From assembly GCF_900090265.1 (NCBI RefSeq), contig NZ_LT607752.1, forward strand, positions 4,966,001 through 5,030,000: a stretch of DNA of 64,000 nucleotides. The letters run 5' to 3'. How positions within the stretch are numbered: the stretch's first letter is position 1; each line of letters begins with the position of its first letter. The notes under the pieces are model-generated. The model was not told the origin of the DNA, did no database searches, and saw nothing but the letters and a program-made list of their open reading frames with translations. Origin of the DNA: Micromonospora rifamycinica (GTDB lineage: Bacteria > Actinomycetota > Actinomycetes > Mycobacteriales > Micromonosporaceae). The position numbers and the translations under genes were made by a program. Shown here piece by piece: positions 26,396-35,997 of this stretch.

Positions 26396-28971
26396 ATGTC
26401 GACCGCCCTCGCCACCACGATCGACGCCCTGGTCGCCGACGGCCTCAAGGCCCTGGCCGACTACGACCGGTACGACCAGGAGCAGATCGACCACATCGTC
26501 CGGAAGGCGTCGGTGGCCGCGCTGGACCGGCACGCCTCCCTCGCCCAGCTCGCCGTCGCCGAGACCGGGCGGGGGGTGTTCGAGGACAAGGCGGTGAAGA
26601 ACATCTTCGCCTGTGAGCACGTCACGCACAGCATGGCGAAGACCCGTACCGTCGGGGTGATCGCCCGGGACGAGATCAGCGGCATCGTCGAGATCGCCGA
26701 CCCGGTGGGGGTGGTCGCCGGGATCACCCCGGTCACCAACCCCACCTCGACCACCATCTTCAAGGCGCTGCTGGCGCTCAAGACCCGCAACCCGATCATC
26801 TTCGCCTTCCACCCGGTGTGGCCCAGCGGTGCAGCGTCGAGGCCGCCCGCACGGTACGCGACGCGGCGGTCGCCGCCGGAGCGCCCGAGCACTGCGTGCA
26901 GTGGATCGAGGAGCCGTCGGTCGAGGCGACCACCGCGCTGATGCACCACCCCGGGGTCGCCACCATCCTCGCCACCGGCGGCAACGCCATGGTGCGGGCC
27001 GCGTACTCGGCGGGGAAGCCGGCGCTCGGCGTGGGCGCGGGCAACGTGCCGGCCTGGATCGAGGCGACCGCCAAGCTCAAGCGCGCGGTCAACGACATCG
27101 TGCTGTCCAAGTCGTTCGACAACGGCATGATCTGCGCCTCCGAGCAGGCCGTCATCCTCGACGCGGCGATCCACGACGCGGCCATCGACGAGTTCCGCAC
27201 CCTGCACGCCCACCTGGCCACCCCGGCCGAGAAGGCCAAGCTGGAGGCCCTGCTCTTCCCCGCCGGCAAGCTCAACCCCGACGTGGTGGGCCGCACGGCC
27301 GCCTGGATCGCCGACGCCGCCGGGATCACCGTCGCCCCGGACACCTCGATCATCCTGGTCGCGGTCGACCGGGTCGGCCCCGACGAGCCGCTGACCAGGG
27401 AGAAGCTCTGCCCGGTGCTGGCCGTGCTGCGCGCCGACAGCCGCGAGCAGGGCCTGCGGTACGCCGAGCAGATGGTCGAGTTCCACGGGCTCGGGCACAG
27501 CGCGGTCATCCACACCGCCGACGAGGAACTGGTGGAGGAGTTCGGCCGCCGGGTGAAGGCCGTCCGGATCATCTGGAACTCGCCGGCCTCGCAGGGCGGC
27601 ATCGGCGACATGTACAACGCGTTCCTGCCGTCGCTGACGCTGGGCTGCGGCAGCTACGGGCGTACCTCGGTGTCCGACAACGTGTCGGCGGTGAACCTGC
27701 TCAACATCAAGCGGATCGGCCGGCGGAACAACAACATGCAGTGGTTCAAGGTCCCGTCGAAGATCTTCTTCGAGGCGAACGCGATCCGCTACCTGGCCGA
27801 GATGCCCGACGTGCACCGGGTCACCGTGGTCACCGACGCCACCATGACCCGGCTCGGCTTCGTCGACCGGATCAACCGGGTGCTGCAACGTCGTCCCGGG
27901 CGGATCGCCCTGCAGATCATCGACGACGTGGAGCCCGAGCCGAGCGTCGAGACCGTCGACCGGGGGGCGGCGCTGATGCGGGCCTTCCGCCCCGACACCA
28001 TCGTCGCCCTCGGCGGCGGCTCGGCGATGGACGCGGCCAAGGTGATGTGGCTGCGCTACGAGCACCCGGACGTGGTCTTCGACGACCTGCGGGAGAAGTT
28101 CTTCGACATCCGCAAGCGGGCCTTCACCTTCCCGACCCTCGGCGCGCTGGCCCGGCTGGTCTGCGTGCCGACCACGTCGGGCACGGGCGCCGAGGTGACC
28201 CCGTTCGCGGTGATCACCGACCACCGGACCGGCAAGAAGTACCCGCTCGCCGACTACGCGCTCACCCCGACCGTGGCGATCGTCGACCCGGTGCTGACCG
28301 CCAGCATGCCGGCCACCATCGCCGCCGACAGCGGCTTCGACGCGCTCACCCACGCCATCGAGGCGTACGTGTCGGTGTACGCGAACGACTTCACCGACGG
28401 GCCGGCCCTGCACGCCGTCCGGCTGATCTTCGCCAACCTGGAGCGGGCGGTGGTCGACGCCGACCCCGAGGCGCGGGAACGGATGCACAACGCGGGCACC
28501 ATCGCCGGGATGGCGTTCGGCAGCGCGTTCCTCGGCATCGTGCACGCCATGTCGCACACCCTCGGCGCGACGTTCCACATCGCCCACGGTCGGACCAACG
28601 CGGTGCTGCTGCCGCACGTGATCCGCTACAACGGCACCGTCCCGGCGAAGCTGTCCGGCTGGCCGCGCTACGAGAGCTACCGGGCGCCGGAACGCTTCGC
28701 CGAGATCGCCGCCCAGCTCGGCCTGCCGGCCGGCACCCCGGCGGAGGGGGTGGCGTCGCTGGCCGACGCGGTGGAGCGGCTGCGTGACGCGGTCGGCATC
28801 GAACCGTCGTTCGCCGCGATCGGCGTCGACCGGGCGGCGTTCGAGGCGGCGCTGCCGCAGCAGGCCCTCAACGCCTACGAGGACCAGTGCGCCCCGGCGA
28901 ACCCCCGGATGCCGATGCTCGACGACATGCAGCAGCTCATGCGGGCCGCCTACCACGGCACCGCACGCTGA
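26396..28971 (+). pseudogene. adhE: Bifunctional acetaldehyde-CoA/alcohol dehydrogenase, split by a 2-nt frameshift
   Basis: AdhE converts acetyl-CoA via acetaldehyde to ethanol, regenerating NAD+ under low oxygen. The N-terminal piece reads from ATG 26396 as a normal aldehyde dehydrogenase up to NPIIFAFHP (about 26815), then runs out of register to a stop at 26941. The remaining protein continues in another frame from 26818 to 28971: catalytic Cys in NGMICASEQ, then the iron alcohol dehydrogenase half with GGGSAMDAAK, and metal ligands in DALTHAIEAY and HAMSHTLGATFHIAHG. The junction reads GGTGTGGC, as if one TG were duplicated. Both halves are otherwise intact, so recent mutation or sequencing error is possible. 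A GTG at 26818 could restart translation. Confidence 0.85.
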
Positions 28972-28996
28972 CCGGCCGGCCCGCCCGGCCCGGCAC

Positions 28997-29034
28997 CCCG
29001 GTAGCCGGCCCGACCAGGCGGGCCGGCTACCGGG
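28997..29034. terminator. Bidirectional terminator between adhE and the FAD enzyme
   Basis: CCCGGTAGCCGGCCCG (28997-29012) pairs perfectly over 16 bp with 29019-29034 around a 6-nt loop, between converging genes. Confidence 0.85.
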
Positions 29035-29038
29035 CGGT

Positions 29039-30565
29039 TCACTTCCCGGCGAGCAGCCCCCGGGGGCGGATCGAGCGGACCGGCTCGGCGGCGGCCCCCG
29101 CGGCCCGCAGGATGTGGTTGGCGGCGATGATCCCGGTCGCCGCCGACCGCTCCATCAACGCGCTGGGGAAGTCGGTGCCGATGCCGTCCCCGGCCAGGTA
29201 GAGGCCGTCGGCGTCGGTGCGTACCCCGGGACGGCCGGCGTGGCTGCCCGGGGTGAACGCCGGGGCCTGCGCCTCGACCCGGGCGCGCAGCTCACGCACC
29301 CGCAACCCACCGACCTCCGGCCAGAGCGCGGTCAACTCGACCCGCATCCGCTCGGCCAGTTCCTCCGCCGGCACCCCCTCGTCACAGGCGTACGCGTGCA
29401 GCTCCACCACCGCGCCACCGGTGCGCTGCGCCCAGCGGCGGGACTCGTTCTCCAGCCGGTGGTAGAGGGTCACCGAGTCCAGGGTGGGCTGTCGGGACAC
29501 CCCGCTGAACACCGCCCGGTCGGCCCGGACGTCCCCGTCGAGCCAGTACCGCGCCACCGCGTACGGCGGGCCGGGCCGACCGAACGCGGGCATCCGGGCC
29601 ACCAGCTCCGGTGCCGCCGCGACCAGGCCGGGGGAGGCGGCGACCAGCGCGGCCAGCGCGGGCGGGTCGACGGCCAGCACCACCTGCCCGGCGGAGTGGA
29701 CGGTGCCGTCGACGGTGGTCACCCGCCAGCCGTCCGGTTCCCGGTCCAGCCGGCTGGCGGCGACGCCGGTGCACACCCGGCCGCCGTGCTGCTCCACGTG
29801 CCGGGTCAGCGGCTGCCAGATCGCCGTGGCGTAGTCCTCGTCGGGGCAGTCGAACGCCAACCCCTCCGGGTTGCCCAGCAGGTAGAAGTGGAACTGGGCG
29901 ATCATCTCGGCGGCCGACATCTCGGTCTCGTGGTTGAAGAACGAGTGCGAGAAGACCTCGAACAGCATCGCCCGCGCCCGGTCCGGCAGCGTCAGCGAGG
30001 CGAGCAGCGCGTCGGCGGTGGTGTCGTCGAACTCGGCGTAGGTGCGTACCGGGTCGTAGCTGAGCAGCGGCAGCGCGGCGTCCCGGTCCATCGTGCGCAG
30101 GTCGGTCAGGCGCAGGCTGGGGCTGCGCAGCAGTAACGCCAGCAGGTTGGCCGGCGGGGCAGGGGGCAGCCTGCCGAACTCCTCGGTGGGCCACTGCGCG
30201 GACAGGATCGGGTAGCCGGGGATCGGCTTGAGGAAACCGAGCGTCGGATCGACCCGCCGCAGGATCGACCGCCAGTTGTAGTACTGCCGGAAGAACGCGT
30301 GGAAGCCGTGCTCGTTGACCTGGCTGCCGTCGGCGAGCGCCTCCGGCCACGCGCCGAGCCGGCCACCCAGCGTCGGCGCGGCCTCCAGCACGGTGACCTC
30401 CACCCCGCGTTCGGCGAGCACCACCGCCGCCGACATGCCGGCGATCCCGCCGCCCACCACCACGGCAGTGGTCGGCCGGGTCACCCGGGGGGCGCCACCA
30501 CCGCCCGGGTCCACCTCGTGCTCGCGTACGCCGATGAGCCGACCCAGCTTCTGCGACAGCGCCAT
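29039..30565 (-). CDS. FAD-dependent oxidoreductase, CrtI/CrtU-like carotenoid desaturase family
   Basis: A 508-residue flavoprotein. The FAD-binding dinucleotide fold TTAVVVGGGIAGMSAAVVLA (about 32-51), followed by VLEAAPTLGGRLGAW, is clear. The C-terminal DGLYLAGDGIGTDFPSALMERS closes the fold. HGFHAFFRQYYNWRSILRR resembles the actinobacterial CrtU/zeta-carotene-desaturase-like group rather than amine oxidases. ATG 30565 has GGAAGG upstream; earlier in-frame codons are not protein-like. No other carotenoid gene is near, so the substrate is open. Confidence 0.8.
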   Translation of the reverse strand: MALSQKLGRLIGVREHEVDPGGGGAPRVTRPTTAVVVGGGIAGMSAAVVLAERGVEVTVLEAAPTLGGRLGAWPEALADGSQVNEHGFHAFFRQYYNWRSILRRVDPTLGFLKPIPGYPILSAQWPTEEFGRLPPAPPANLLALLLRSPSLRLTDLRTMDRDAALPLLSYDPVRTYAEFDDTTADALLASLTLPDRARAMLFEVFSHSFFNHETEMSAAEMIAQFHFYLLGNPEGLAFDCPDEDYATAIWQPLTRHVEQHGGRVCTGVAASRLDREPDGWRVTTVDGTVHSAGQVVLAVDPPALAALVAASPGLVAAAPELVARMPAFGRPGPPYAVARYWLDGDVRADRAVFSGVSRQPTLDSVTLYHRLENESRRWAQRTGGAVVELHAYACDEGVPAEELAERMRVELTALWPEVGGLRVRELRARVEAQAPAFTPGSHAGRPGVRTDADGLYLAGDGIGTDFPSALMERSAATGIIAANHILRAAGAAAEPVRSIRPRGLLAGK

Positions 30566-30623
30566 GTGCACCTTCCGACCCGAGGGGCCTCCAGTCTGCC
30601 CGACCAGGCGGAATCCGGCCCGG

Positions 30624-31133
30624 TCAGGAAGCCGCGCCCTCGCCGCCGGTGGGGTGTCCGGCGGCGAGCGGGGGACGGTCGGACGGGGGCCAGACGTACT
30701 CCAGGTCGGACGGCACGTCGCCGAACCGCGGGCGGTAGTGCTCCGGGTCCTTGCGCAGCAGCGCCGACCGGTGGCTGCGGTGCAGGTCGTCCCGGCCCAG
30801 CCAGGGCGGCAGCTCACCGGCGGCGGCCAGCTCGGCCTGGGTGCGTACCCGACCCGTGCCCCGGGCGGTGGTCAGGTCGGTGACCAGGGTCGCCGCGCAG
30901 GTGTCCGCCCGGCCCGCCGCCGCCCAGACCGCGCACACGTCCAGCCCGTACCGGGTCAGCGCCTCCTCGTAGCCGGCCCACATCCGCACCGCCGGGTGGT
31001 GACGCCAGCCGTATCCCGGCCGGGTCAGCCCGCGCAGCACCTGGAGCGCCTCCACCCGCTGCTTGCCCAGCCGCCGCTGGTCGAGGACCCGCGCGCTGGC
31101 CAGGAAATCCGGGTACGGCAGGAACGTCTGCAC
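30624..31133 (-). CDS. MSMEG_6728-family protein
   Basis: A 169-residue protein of a conserved actinobacterial family related by fold to pyrimidine-dimer DNA glycosylases. The N-terminus MQTFLPYPDFLASARVLDQ followed by RRLGKQRVEALQVLRGL and RHHPAVRMWAGYEEAL is diagnostic. The GTG start at 31133 matches the family start exactly. DNA repair is suggested by fold only. It lies 58 bp upstream of the FAD enzyme gene on the same strand and is divergent from the channel gene. Confidence 0.82.
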   Translation of the reverse strand: MQTFLPYPDFLASARVLDQRRLGKQRVEALQVLRGLTRPGYGWRHHPAVRMWAGYEEALTRYGLDVCAVWAAAGRADTCAATLVTDLTTARGTGRVRTQAELAAAGELPPWLGRDDLHRSHRSALLRKDPEHYRPRFGDVPSDLEYVWPPSDRPPLAAGHPTGGEGAAS

Positions 31134-31276
31134 GACACCGCTCTACCCGCCGCCACGCGCACCATGCCTGACCGACCGTCCGCACCCCCCGGCGCGGTCA
31201 CCCGCACCACCCCGACGCCGTCGCGGCGCGGTGACCAGGGCTGCGCCGGTGGCGACCGGCTGACTACCATCCGGGC

Positions 31277-33073
31277 ATGGCCGAACCCCTGCGGGACCGG
31301 GCCCGGCGGGCGACCGGCTGGCGGCTGCGGATGAACGGCGACTCCCGTCCGCACTACGTGGTCTGCGGCGACGACCCGTTGACGTACTGGGTGGTCCGGG
31401 CGTTGCTCGGCACCGAGCTGGCCCACGGCCGGGTCCGGATCACCCTGGTCGTGCCGGAGCGCCGCCGCTCCGAAGGCCCCGACGGCCGGGACGTCGACGG
31501 GGTGCAGGTGGTCCGGGCCGACCGGCTCGACGAGGCCACCTTCCGCCGGGCCGGGCTGGCCGGCGCGGACGGGCTGGCCCTGCTGCACCAGGACGACGTG
31601 GGCAACATGCACGCCGCGCTCTGCGCCCAGGAGGTCGAACCGCAGCTGCGCCTGGTGGTCCGGATGTTCAACACCAGTCTCGCCAACGGCCTGCGGCAGC
31701 TCTTCCCCGACTCGGCGGTGCTCTCCGACGCCTCGATGGCCGCTCCGGCGTTCGTCGCCGCCGCCCTGGGCGAGGTCGCCCCGACCCACTTCCGGCACGG
31801 CGGCCGTACCCTCTACGTGGCCCGCCGCGACGACGTCCGCCCCGCCGACGTGGTCTGCGGGCTGGCCGTCACCACCGACCCGGAGCTGGTCCGGGTGCTG
31901 CCCGCCGACGAGTCCGCCGCCGACGTGGTGCTCGCCGAGGCGACCGGCCAGCCGGCTGGCACCGAGCTGGCGGCCCGTCGGCTGGTCCGTGCCCGGCGTC
32001 GCCGGCAGCCGCTGGCGGTGCTGCTCCGGGCGGTCCGCAGCTTCGCCACCCGCAAGATCGGTATCGCGGTGCTCACCCTGCTCGGGGTGATCGCGCTGCT
32101 CGGCTGGCTGAACGCCCGCGCGGTCGAGGTGAGCTGGACCGAGGCGCTCTACCTGACGCTGGTGACCACCCTGAGCGGTCAGGACCCGGACGTCGCCAAA
32201 CCGGCCGCCGCCCAGATCATGCAGGTGGTGCTCAACCTGGCCGGGCTGGCGCTGATCCCGCTGATCACCGCCGTGGTGGTGGACGGCATCGTGAACGCCC
32301 GGCTGGCCCTGCACGCCGGCCGGATCCAGCCGGAGCGCACCGGACACGTGGTGGTCGTCGGGCTGGGCAACATCGGCACCCGGGTGATGGCCCAGTTGAA
32401 CGACTTCGGTGTCGAGGTGGTGGCGATCGACCGGACGGCGGAGGCCCGCGGCGCGGCGCTGGCCCGACGGCTGGGCGTACCCCTGATCGTCGGGGACGCG
32501 GCCCGCGAGGAGACGCTGCGCTCGGCCTCGGTGGAGCACTGCCAGGCGCTGGTGGTGGTCTCCACCGACGACGGGGTGAACCTGCGGGCCGCGTTGAACG
32601 GCCGGGCGCTCAACCCGGAGCTGCGGGTGGTGCTGCGGCTGTTCGACGGTGACTTCGCCGAGCGGATCCAGCGGGCGTTCGGCATCGGCATCTCGCGCAG
32701 CGTGTCCTACCTGGCCGCCCCGTCGTTCGCCGCCGCCCTGCTGGACCGGGCGGTGATCGCCACCATCCCGGTCGACCGGCACGCCCTGCTGGTGGTCGAG
32801 GTGCCGGTGGTGGCCGGTGCCGCCCTGGACGGGCGTCCGCTCGCCGCGGTGGCCCGGCCCGGCGAGGTGCGCCTGCTGGCCCACTCCCGGGCCGGTCAGA
32901 AGACCGACTGGCGGGCCGACCCCCGGATGGTGATCAGCGCAGGGGACCGGCTGACCGTGGTGGCCCGCCGGGCCGGGCTGAGCGCCCTGCTCCGCGAGAC
33001 CACCCCGCCCCCACCGCCGGCCGCCCCGCCGACGTCCACCGGCGTCCCGACGTCACGTGACCCGCAGGACTGA
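31277..33073 (+). CDS. RCK-2TM channel-RCK potassium-channel-like protein
   Basis: 598 residues. An N-terminal NAD-binding TrkA-N/RCK domain (about 25-235, HYVVCGDDPLTYWVVRALLG) is followed by a membrane helix (259-277), a pore-loop-like segment WTEALYLTLVTTLSGQDPD, a second helix (about 310-338), and a second RCK domain starting HVVVVGLGNIGTRV (about 355). The filter position lacks the usual TVGYG and reads TTLSGQD, so ion selectivity is uncertain. The tail is Pro-rich. ATG 31277. Likely ion homeostasis at the cell membrane. Confidence 0.82.
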   Translation: MAEPLRDRARRATGWRLRMNGDSRPHYVVCGDDPLTYWVVRALLGTELAHGRVRITLVVPERRRSEGPDGRDVDGVQVVRADRLDEATFRRAGLAGADGLALLHQDDVGNMHAALCAQEVEPQLRLVVRMFNTSLANGLRQLFPDSAVLSDASMAAPAFVAAALGEVAPTHFRHGGRTLYVARRDDVRPADVVCGLAVTTDPELVRVLPADESAADVVLAEATGQPAGTELAARRLVRARRRRQPLAVLLRAVRSFATRKIGIAVLTLLGVIALLGWLNARAVEVSWTEALYLTLVTTLSGQDPDVAKPAAAQIMQVVLNLAGLALIPLITAVVVDGIVNARLALHAGRIQPERTGHVVVVGLGNIGTRVMAQLNDFGVEVVAIDRTAEARGAALARRLGVPLIVGDAAREETLRSASVEHCQALVVVSTDDGVNLRAALNGRALNPELRVVLRLFDGDFAERIQRAFGIGISRSVSYLAAPSFAAALLDRAVIATIPVDRHALLVVEVPVVAGAALDGRPLAAVARPGEVRLLAHSRAGQKTDWRADPRMVISAGDRLTVVARRAGLSALLRETTPPPPPAAPPTSTGVPTSRDPQD

Positions 33074-33159
33074 CCGGCGGCGGCGCGGGGCGTACCAGAG
33101 CGCGCCGAGGGCGAGCACGCCGGAACCGGTCAGGACACGGGCGGGCGGCCGCGGCGGCG

Positions 33160-33675
33160 TCAGGAGCAGATGCTGAAGTTCGCGTAGGTGTACGAGAGGA
33201 GCTGCCACTCCAGGTCGGGGCCGAGGCTCATGTCCCACCTGCCGTCGGTGCGGCGACCGAAATAGATGACGTTGGTGCCGGCACCGTCGTAGGAGAACCA
33301 CGACTCGTACACGCTGAGGCGGGTCGCCGCCTTGGTCAGGGTGGCGGAGCCGACGACACCGTCGCCGCGTAGGCCCCGGTCGCTCTGCCACCTCGTCGTG
33401 GCGGCGGTCGTGACCGGCCCGAACCGACAGTCGATTCCGGAGCGGTCGAGATAGCCGTCGGCCCACAGGATCATCTGCCACATGGCGACGACGTTGCTGT
33501 GCGGGCGCGTCGAGGCGGAGACGGGGCCCTCATCCGCCCAGTCGTCCGTCCAGGCCCCCGCGCCCGCGACGTACCCCTGGCTGACGGAAGCCGACGCGGG
33601 CGCTGCGGACATGGCGGGAGCGCCGAGCACGGCGACGACCACCGCCGTCGCGACGACCCTGATGCGCAGAAACAT
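33160..33675 (-). CDS. Secreted peptidoglycan-binding-like protein
   Basis: 171 residues. The Sec signal (RIRVVATAVVVAVLGAPAMS, cleavage near ASA) is followed by a PG_binding_1-type repeat: MWQMILWADGYLDRSGIDCRFGPVTT then TRWQSDRGLRGDGVVGSATL. The remaining ~50 residues (SYDGAGTNVIYFGRRTDGRW) are beta-rich with a C-terminal Cys likely bonded to the earlier one. The start is ATG 33675, placed six bases after AGAGGGG; ATG 33681 is too close to that site. It binds cell-wall glycan by analogy; no hydrolase domain is present. Confidence 0.78.
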   Translation of the reverse strand: MFLRIRVVATAVVVAVLGAPAMSAAPASASVSQGYVAGAGAWTDDWADEGPVSASTRPHSNVVAMWQMILWADGYLDRSGIDCRFGPVTTAATTRWQSDRGLRGDGVVGSATLTKAATRLSVYESWFSYDGAGTNVIYFGRRTDGRWDMSLGPDLEWQLLSYTYANFSICS

Positions 33676-33811
33676 GGGCATCCCCTCTGACTGCCGGACG
33701 GGCTCCGCTGGACACAGGCTCGACGATTTCTCGTCCCCCGTCAGGCAGCCTTCCGTCGCCAGGAAGGCGGAAAGCGGACACTCGGCCCGGGGCAGGGTGG
33801 GCGCGGCCCGG

Positions 33812-34582
33812 CTAGGCGTCGGAGGTGAACGGGCGGTCCCGGCCGCGCAGCCGGGCCGGTAGCGGCAGGTCGTCCCAGGGGACGCGGCGCAGCAGCCGGT
33901 CCAGCAGCAGGCCCAGCAGCAGCCCAGCCACCGAGTCGGTCAACCAGTGCCAGCCCAGGTAGGTGGTGGTGCCGAGGACCACCAGCGGCGGCACCACCCG
34001 GACGGCGGTGACCAGCGGCCGGGGCATCCGCCGGTCGACGGTGCGCAGCAGCGGGGCGAGCAGCAGGGCGATCACCCCGTACCAGACGATCGCGTTGGCC
34101 ACGTGCCCCGACGGGTACGACTGGGCGTAGCCGACCGGCAGGTCGTGCTGGAACAGCGGCAGGGTCTGCTCCGGCGGCAGGAACGGCTCCTTGACGCTGG
34201 CGGTGGGGGCCGGGCGGGCCGTCCACACCTTGAGCGGGCCGATGGTCAGCAGGGTGAGCCCGAAGGCGACCACCGGCGGCAGCAGCGGACGCACCGAGCG
34301 GAGCCGGACGGCCAACAGCACCCCCAGGGCGGCGGCCAGCAGGGTCAGCGGGCTGCCCTGGCCGAGCAGGTTGAGCACCCGGGCGATCCAGTACGCCGCG
34401 GTCGGCCGGTGCGCGTCCGCCCAGTCGACGACCGCCCGGTCGACGGCGAACAGGTGATCGGTGGCGAGGGCCACGGTCAGGCCGACCAGGGCGGCGAGCA
34501 GCAGCAGGTCGTACCACCAGCCGGCCGGGCGGACCGGCCTGAGCCGCGCCCGGCCGCGTACCGTCGTGGTGGTCTGCCGCAC
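33812..34582 (-). CDS. PAP2-family membrane phosphatase
   Basis: A 256-residue integral membrane protein with about six helices. PAP2 motifs are present: KVWTARPAP (motif 1), YPSGHVANA (motif 2, catalytic His) and GWHWLTDSVAGLLLG (motif 3). It likely dephosphorylates a lipid phosphate such as phosphatidate or undecaprenyl diphosphate. GTG 34582 starts a basic cytoplasmic N-terminus (RGRARLRP). It is divergent from the DUF4032 gene, with 179 bp between. Confidence 0.85.
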   Translation of the reverse strand: MRQTTTTVRGRARLRPVRPAGWWYDLLLLAALVGLTVALATDHLFAVDRAVVDWADAHRPTAAYWIARVLNLLGQGSPLTLLAAALGVLLAVRLRSVRPLLPPVVAFGLTLLTIGPLKVWTARPAPTASVKEPFLPPEQTLPLFQHDLPVGYAQSYPSGHVANAIVWYGVIALLLAPLLRTVDRRMPRPLVTAVRVVPPLVVLGTTTYLGWHWLTDSVAGLLLGLLLDRLLRRVPWDDLPLPARLRGRDRPFTSDA

Positions 34583-34761
34583 GCGATCACGCTACCCCGG
34601 CCGACCGCGGGGGCCGTGGTGGCGAGGGGCGTGGTCGGCCCTGGCATGGCCCGCACGGGTCGGTGGCGTGGCCGGCGGGGGCCGGTGGCGCGGCCCCGGT
34701 CGATGTGTGTCGAACCACGAAGGGGGGCGCCCGCCGGGGAGCACCCGGCACACTTGTCCCC

Positions 34762-35970
34762 GTGCGGATCACCTCGGCCCTCGTCGACCCGGCGCTGCTC
34801 GACCTTCCCTGGTCGACCCCGCTGGAGCAGTGGCCTGCCCGGCACCTGGTGGCGTTGCCGCAGGGCATCTCCCGGCACATCGTCCGGTTCGTCCGCCTGG
34901 GCGACTACGTGTACGCGGTCAAGGAGACCGGGGAGCGGGTCGCCGAACGCGAGTACGACCTGCTGCGGGCACTGGAACGGATCGACTTCCCGTCGGTGGA
35001 GGCGATCGCGATCGTGGCCGACCGGCAGGCCGACGACGGCACCCCGCTGGACCCGGTGCTGATCACCCGGCACCTCCAGTTCTCGCTGCCCTACCGGGCG
35101 CTGTTCTCCCGGACGCTGCGCCCGGAGACGATGGGCCGGCTGCTCGACGCCCTCGCCGTGCTGCTGGTCCGGATGCACCTGACCGGTTTCTTCTGGGGCG
35201 ACTGCTCGCTGTCCAACACCCTGTTCCGGCGGGACGCCGGGGCGTTCGCCGCCTACCTGGTCGACGCCGAGACCGGTGCGCTGCACCGTTCGCTGTCCAA
35301 CGGGCAGCGCGGCGAGGACCTGGAGATCGCCCGGGTCAACATCTTCGGCGAGGCGCTGGACCTCCAGGCGGCCGGGCTGCTGCACGAGTCGATCGACCCG
35401 GAGGTGGTCTGCGAGGAGGTCGTGCAGCGCTACGAACGGCTCTGGCACGAGATCACCTACGAGCAGCAGGTCGAGCGGGAGGCCCGGCACGACATCGAGG
35501 GCCGGATCCGCCGCCTCAACGAGCTGGGCTTCGACGTGGCCGAGGTGGCCCTGTCGACGGTCGACGACGGGCGGTACCTGGTGCGCCCGAAGGTCGTCGA
35601 CGCCGGGTACCACACCCGGCGGCTGATCCGGCTCACCGGCCTGGACGCCGAGGAGAACCAGGCCCGCCGGCTCCTCAACGACCTGGACGCCTACCGGGTG
35701 GAGAGCGACCTGACCGACGAGCAGCAGGCGGCCCACCGCTGGCTGACCGAGGTCTTCGAGCCGGTCGTCCGGGCGGTCCCCGCCCACCTGCGGCACAAGC
35801 TGGAGCCGCAGGAGATCTTCGCGCAGATCATCGAGCACAAGTGGCTGCTCTCCGAGCGGGCCCGCCGGGACGTGGGGATGGGGCCGGCGGTGCAGTCCTA
35901 CCTGTCCGAGGTGCTGGTGCACCGCCCCGACGAGCAGGCCGTCCTGGGCGTCGAGGTCCCGACCGGCTGA
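34762..35970 (+). CDS. DUF4032 domain-containing, kinase-like-fold protein
   Basis: A 402-residue soluble protein. The N-terminal part has a Lys in YVYAVKETGERVAEREYDLLR, a GFFWGDCSLSNTLFRR loop like the aminoglycoside-phosphotransferase/lipopolysaccharide-kinase active site, and YLVDAETGAL as the metal Asp. The C-terminal two-thirds carry the DUF4032 region (NELGFDVAEVALSTVDDGR). GTG 34762 has no clear ribosome site, so the message may be leaderless. Conserved in actinobacteria; substrate unknown. Confidence 0.82.
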   Translation: MRITSALVDPALLDLPWSTPLEQWPARHLVALPQGISRHIVRFVRLGDYVYAVKETGERVAEREYDLLRALERIDFPSVEAIAIVADRQADDGTPLDPVLITRHLQFSLPYRALFSRTLRPETMGRLLDALAVLLVRMHLTGFFWGDCSLSNTLFRRDAGAFAAYLVDAETGALHRSLSNGQRGEDLEIARVNIFGEALDLQAAGLLHESIDPEVVCEEVVQRYERLWHEITYEQQVEREARHDIEGRIRRLNELGFDVAEVALSTVDDGRYLVRPKVVDAGYHTRRLIRLTGLDAEENQARRLLNDLDAYRVESDLTDEQQAAHRWLTEVFEPVVRAVPAHLRHKLEPQEIFAQIIEHKWLLSERARRDVGMGPAVQSYLSEVLVHRPDEQAVLGVEVPTG

Positions 35971-35997
35971 TCTGCCCGCCCGCTGCGTCGAACGGGG

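Noticed and set aside
26461..28956. An 831-codon minus-strand frame opposite adhE
   Set aside because: Composition (Arg, His, Gly, Val, Asp runs without motifs) marks it as antisense to adhE, whose motifs are intact on the plus strand.
33053..33481. Second gene overlapping the secreted PG-binding protein
   Set aside because: Arg-rich shadow frame without start signals; the frame at 33160-33675 has a signal peptide and a recognisable repeat.
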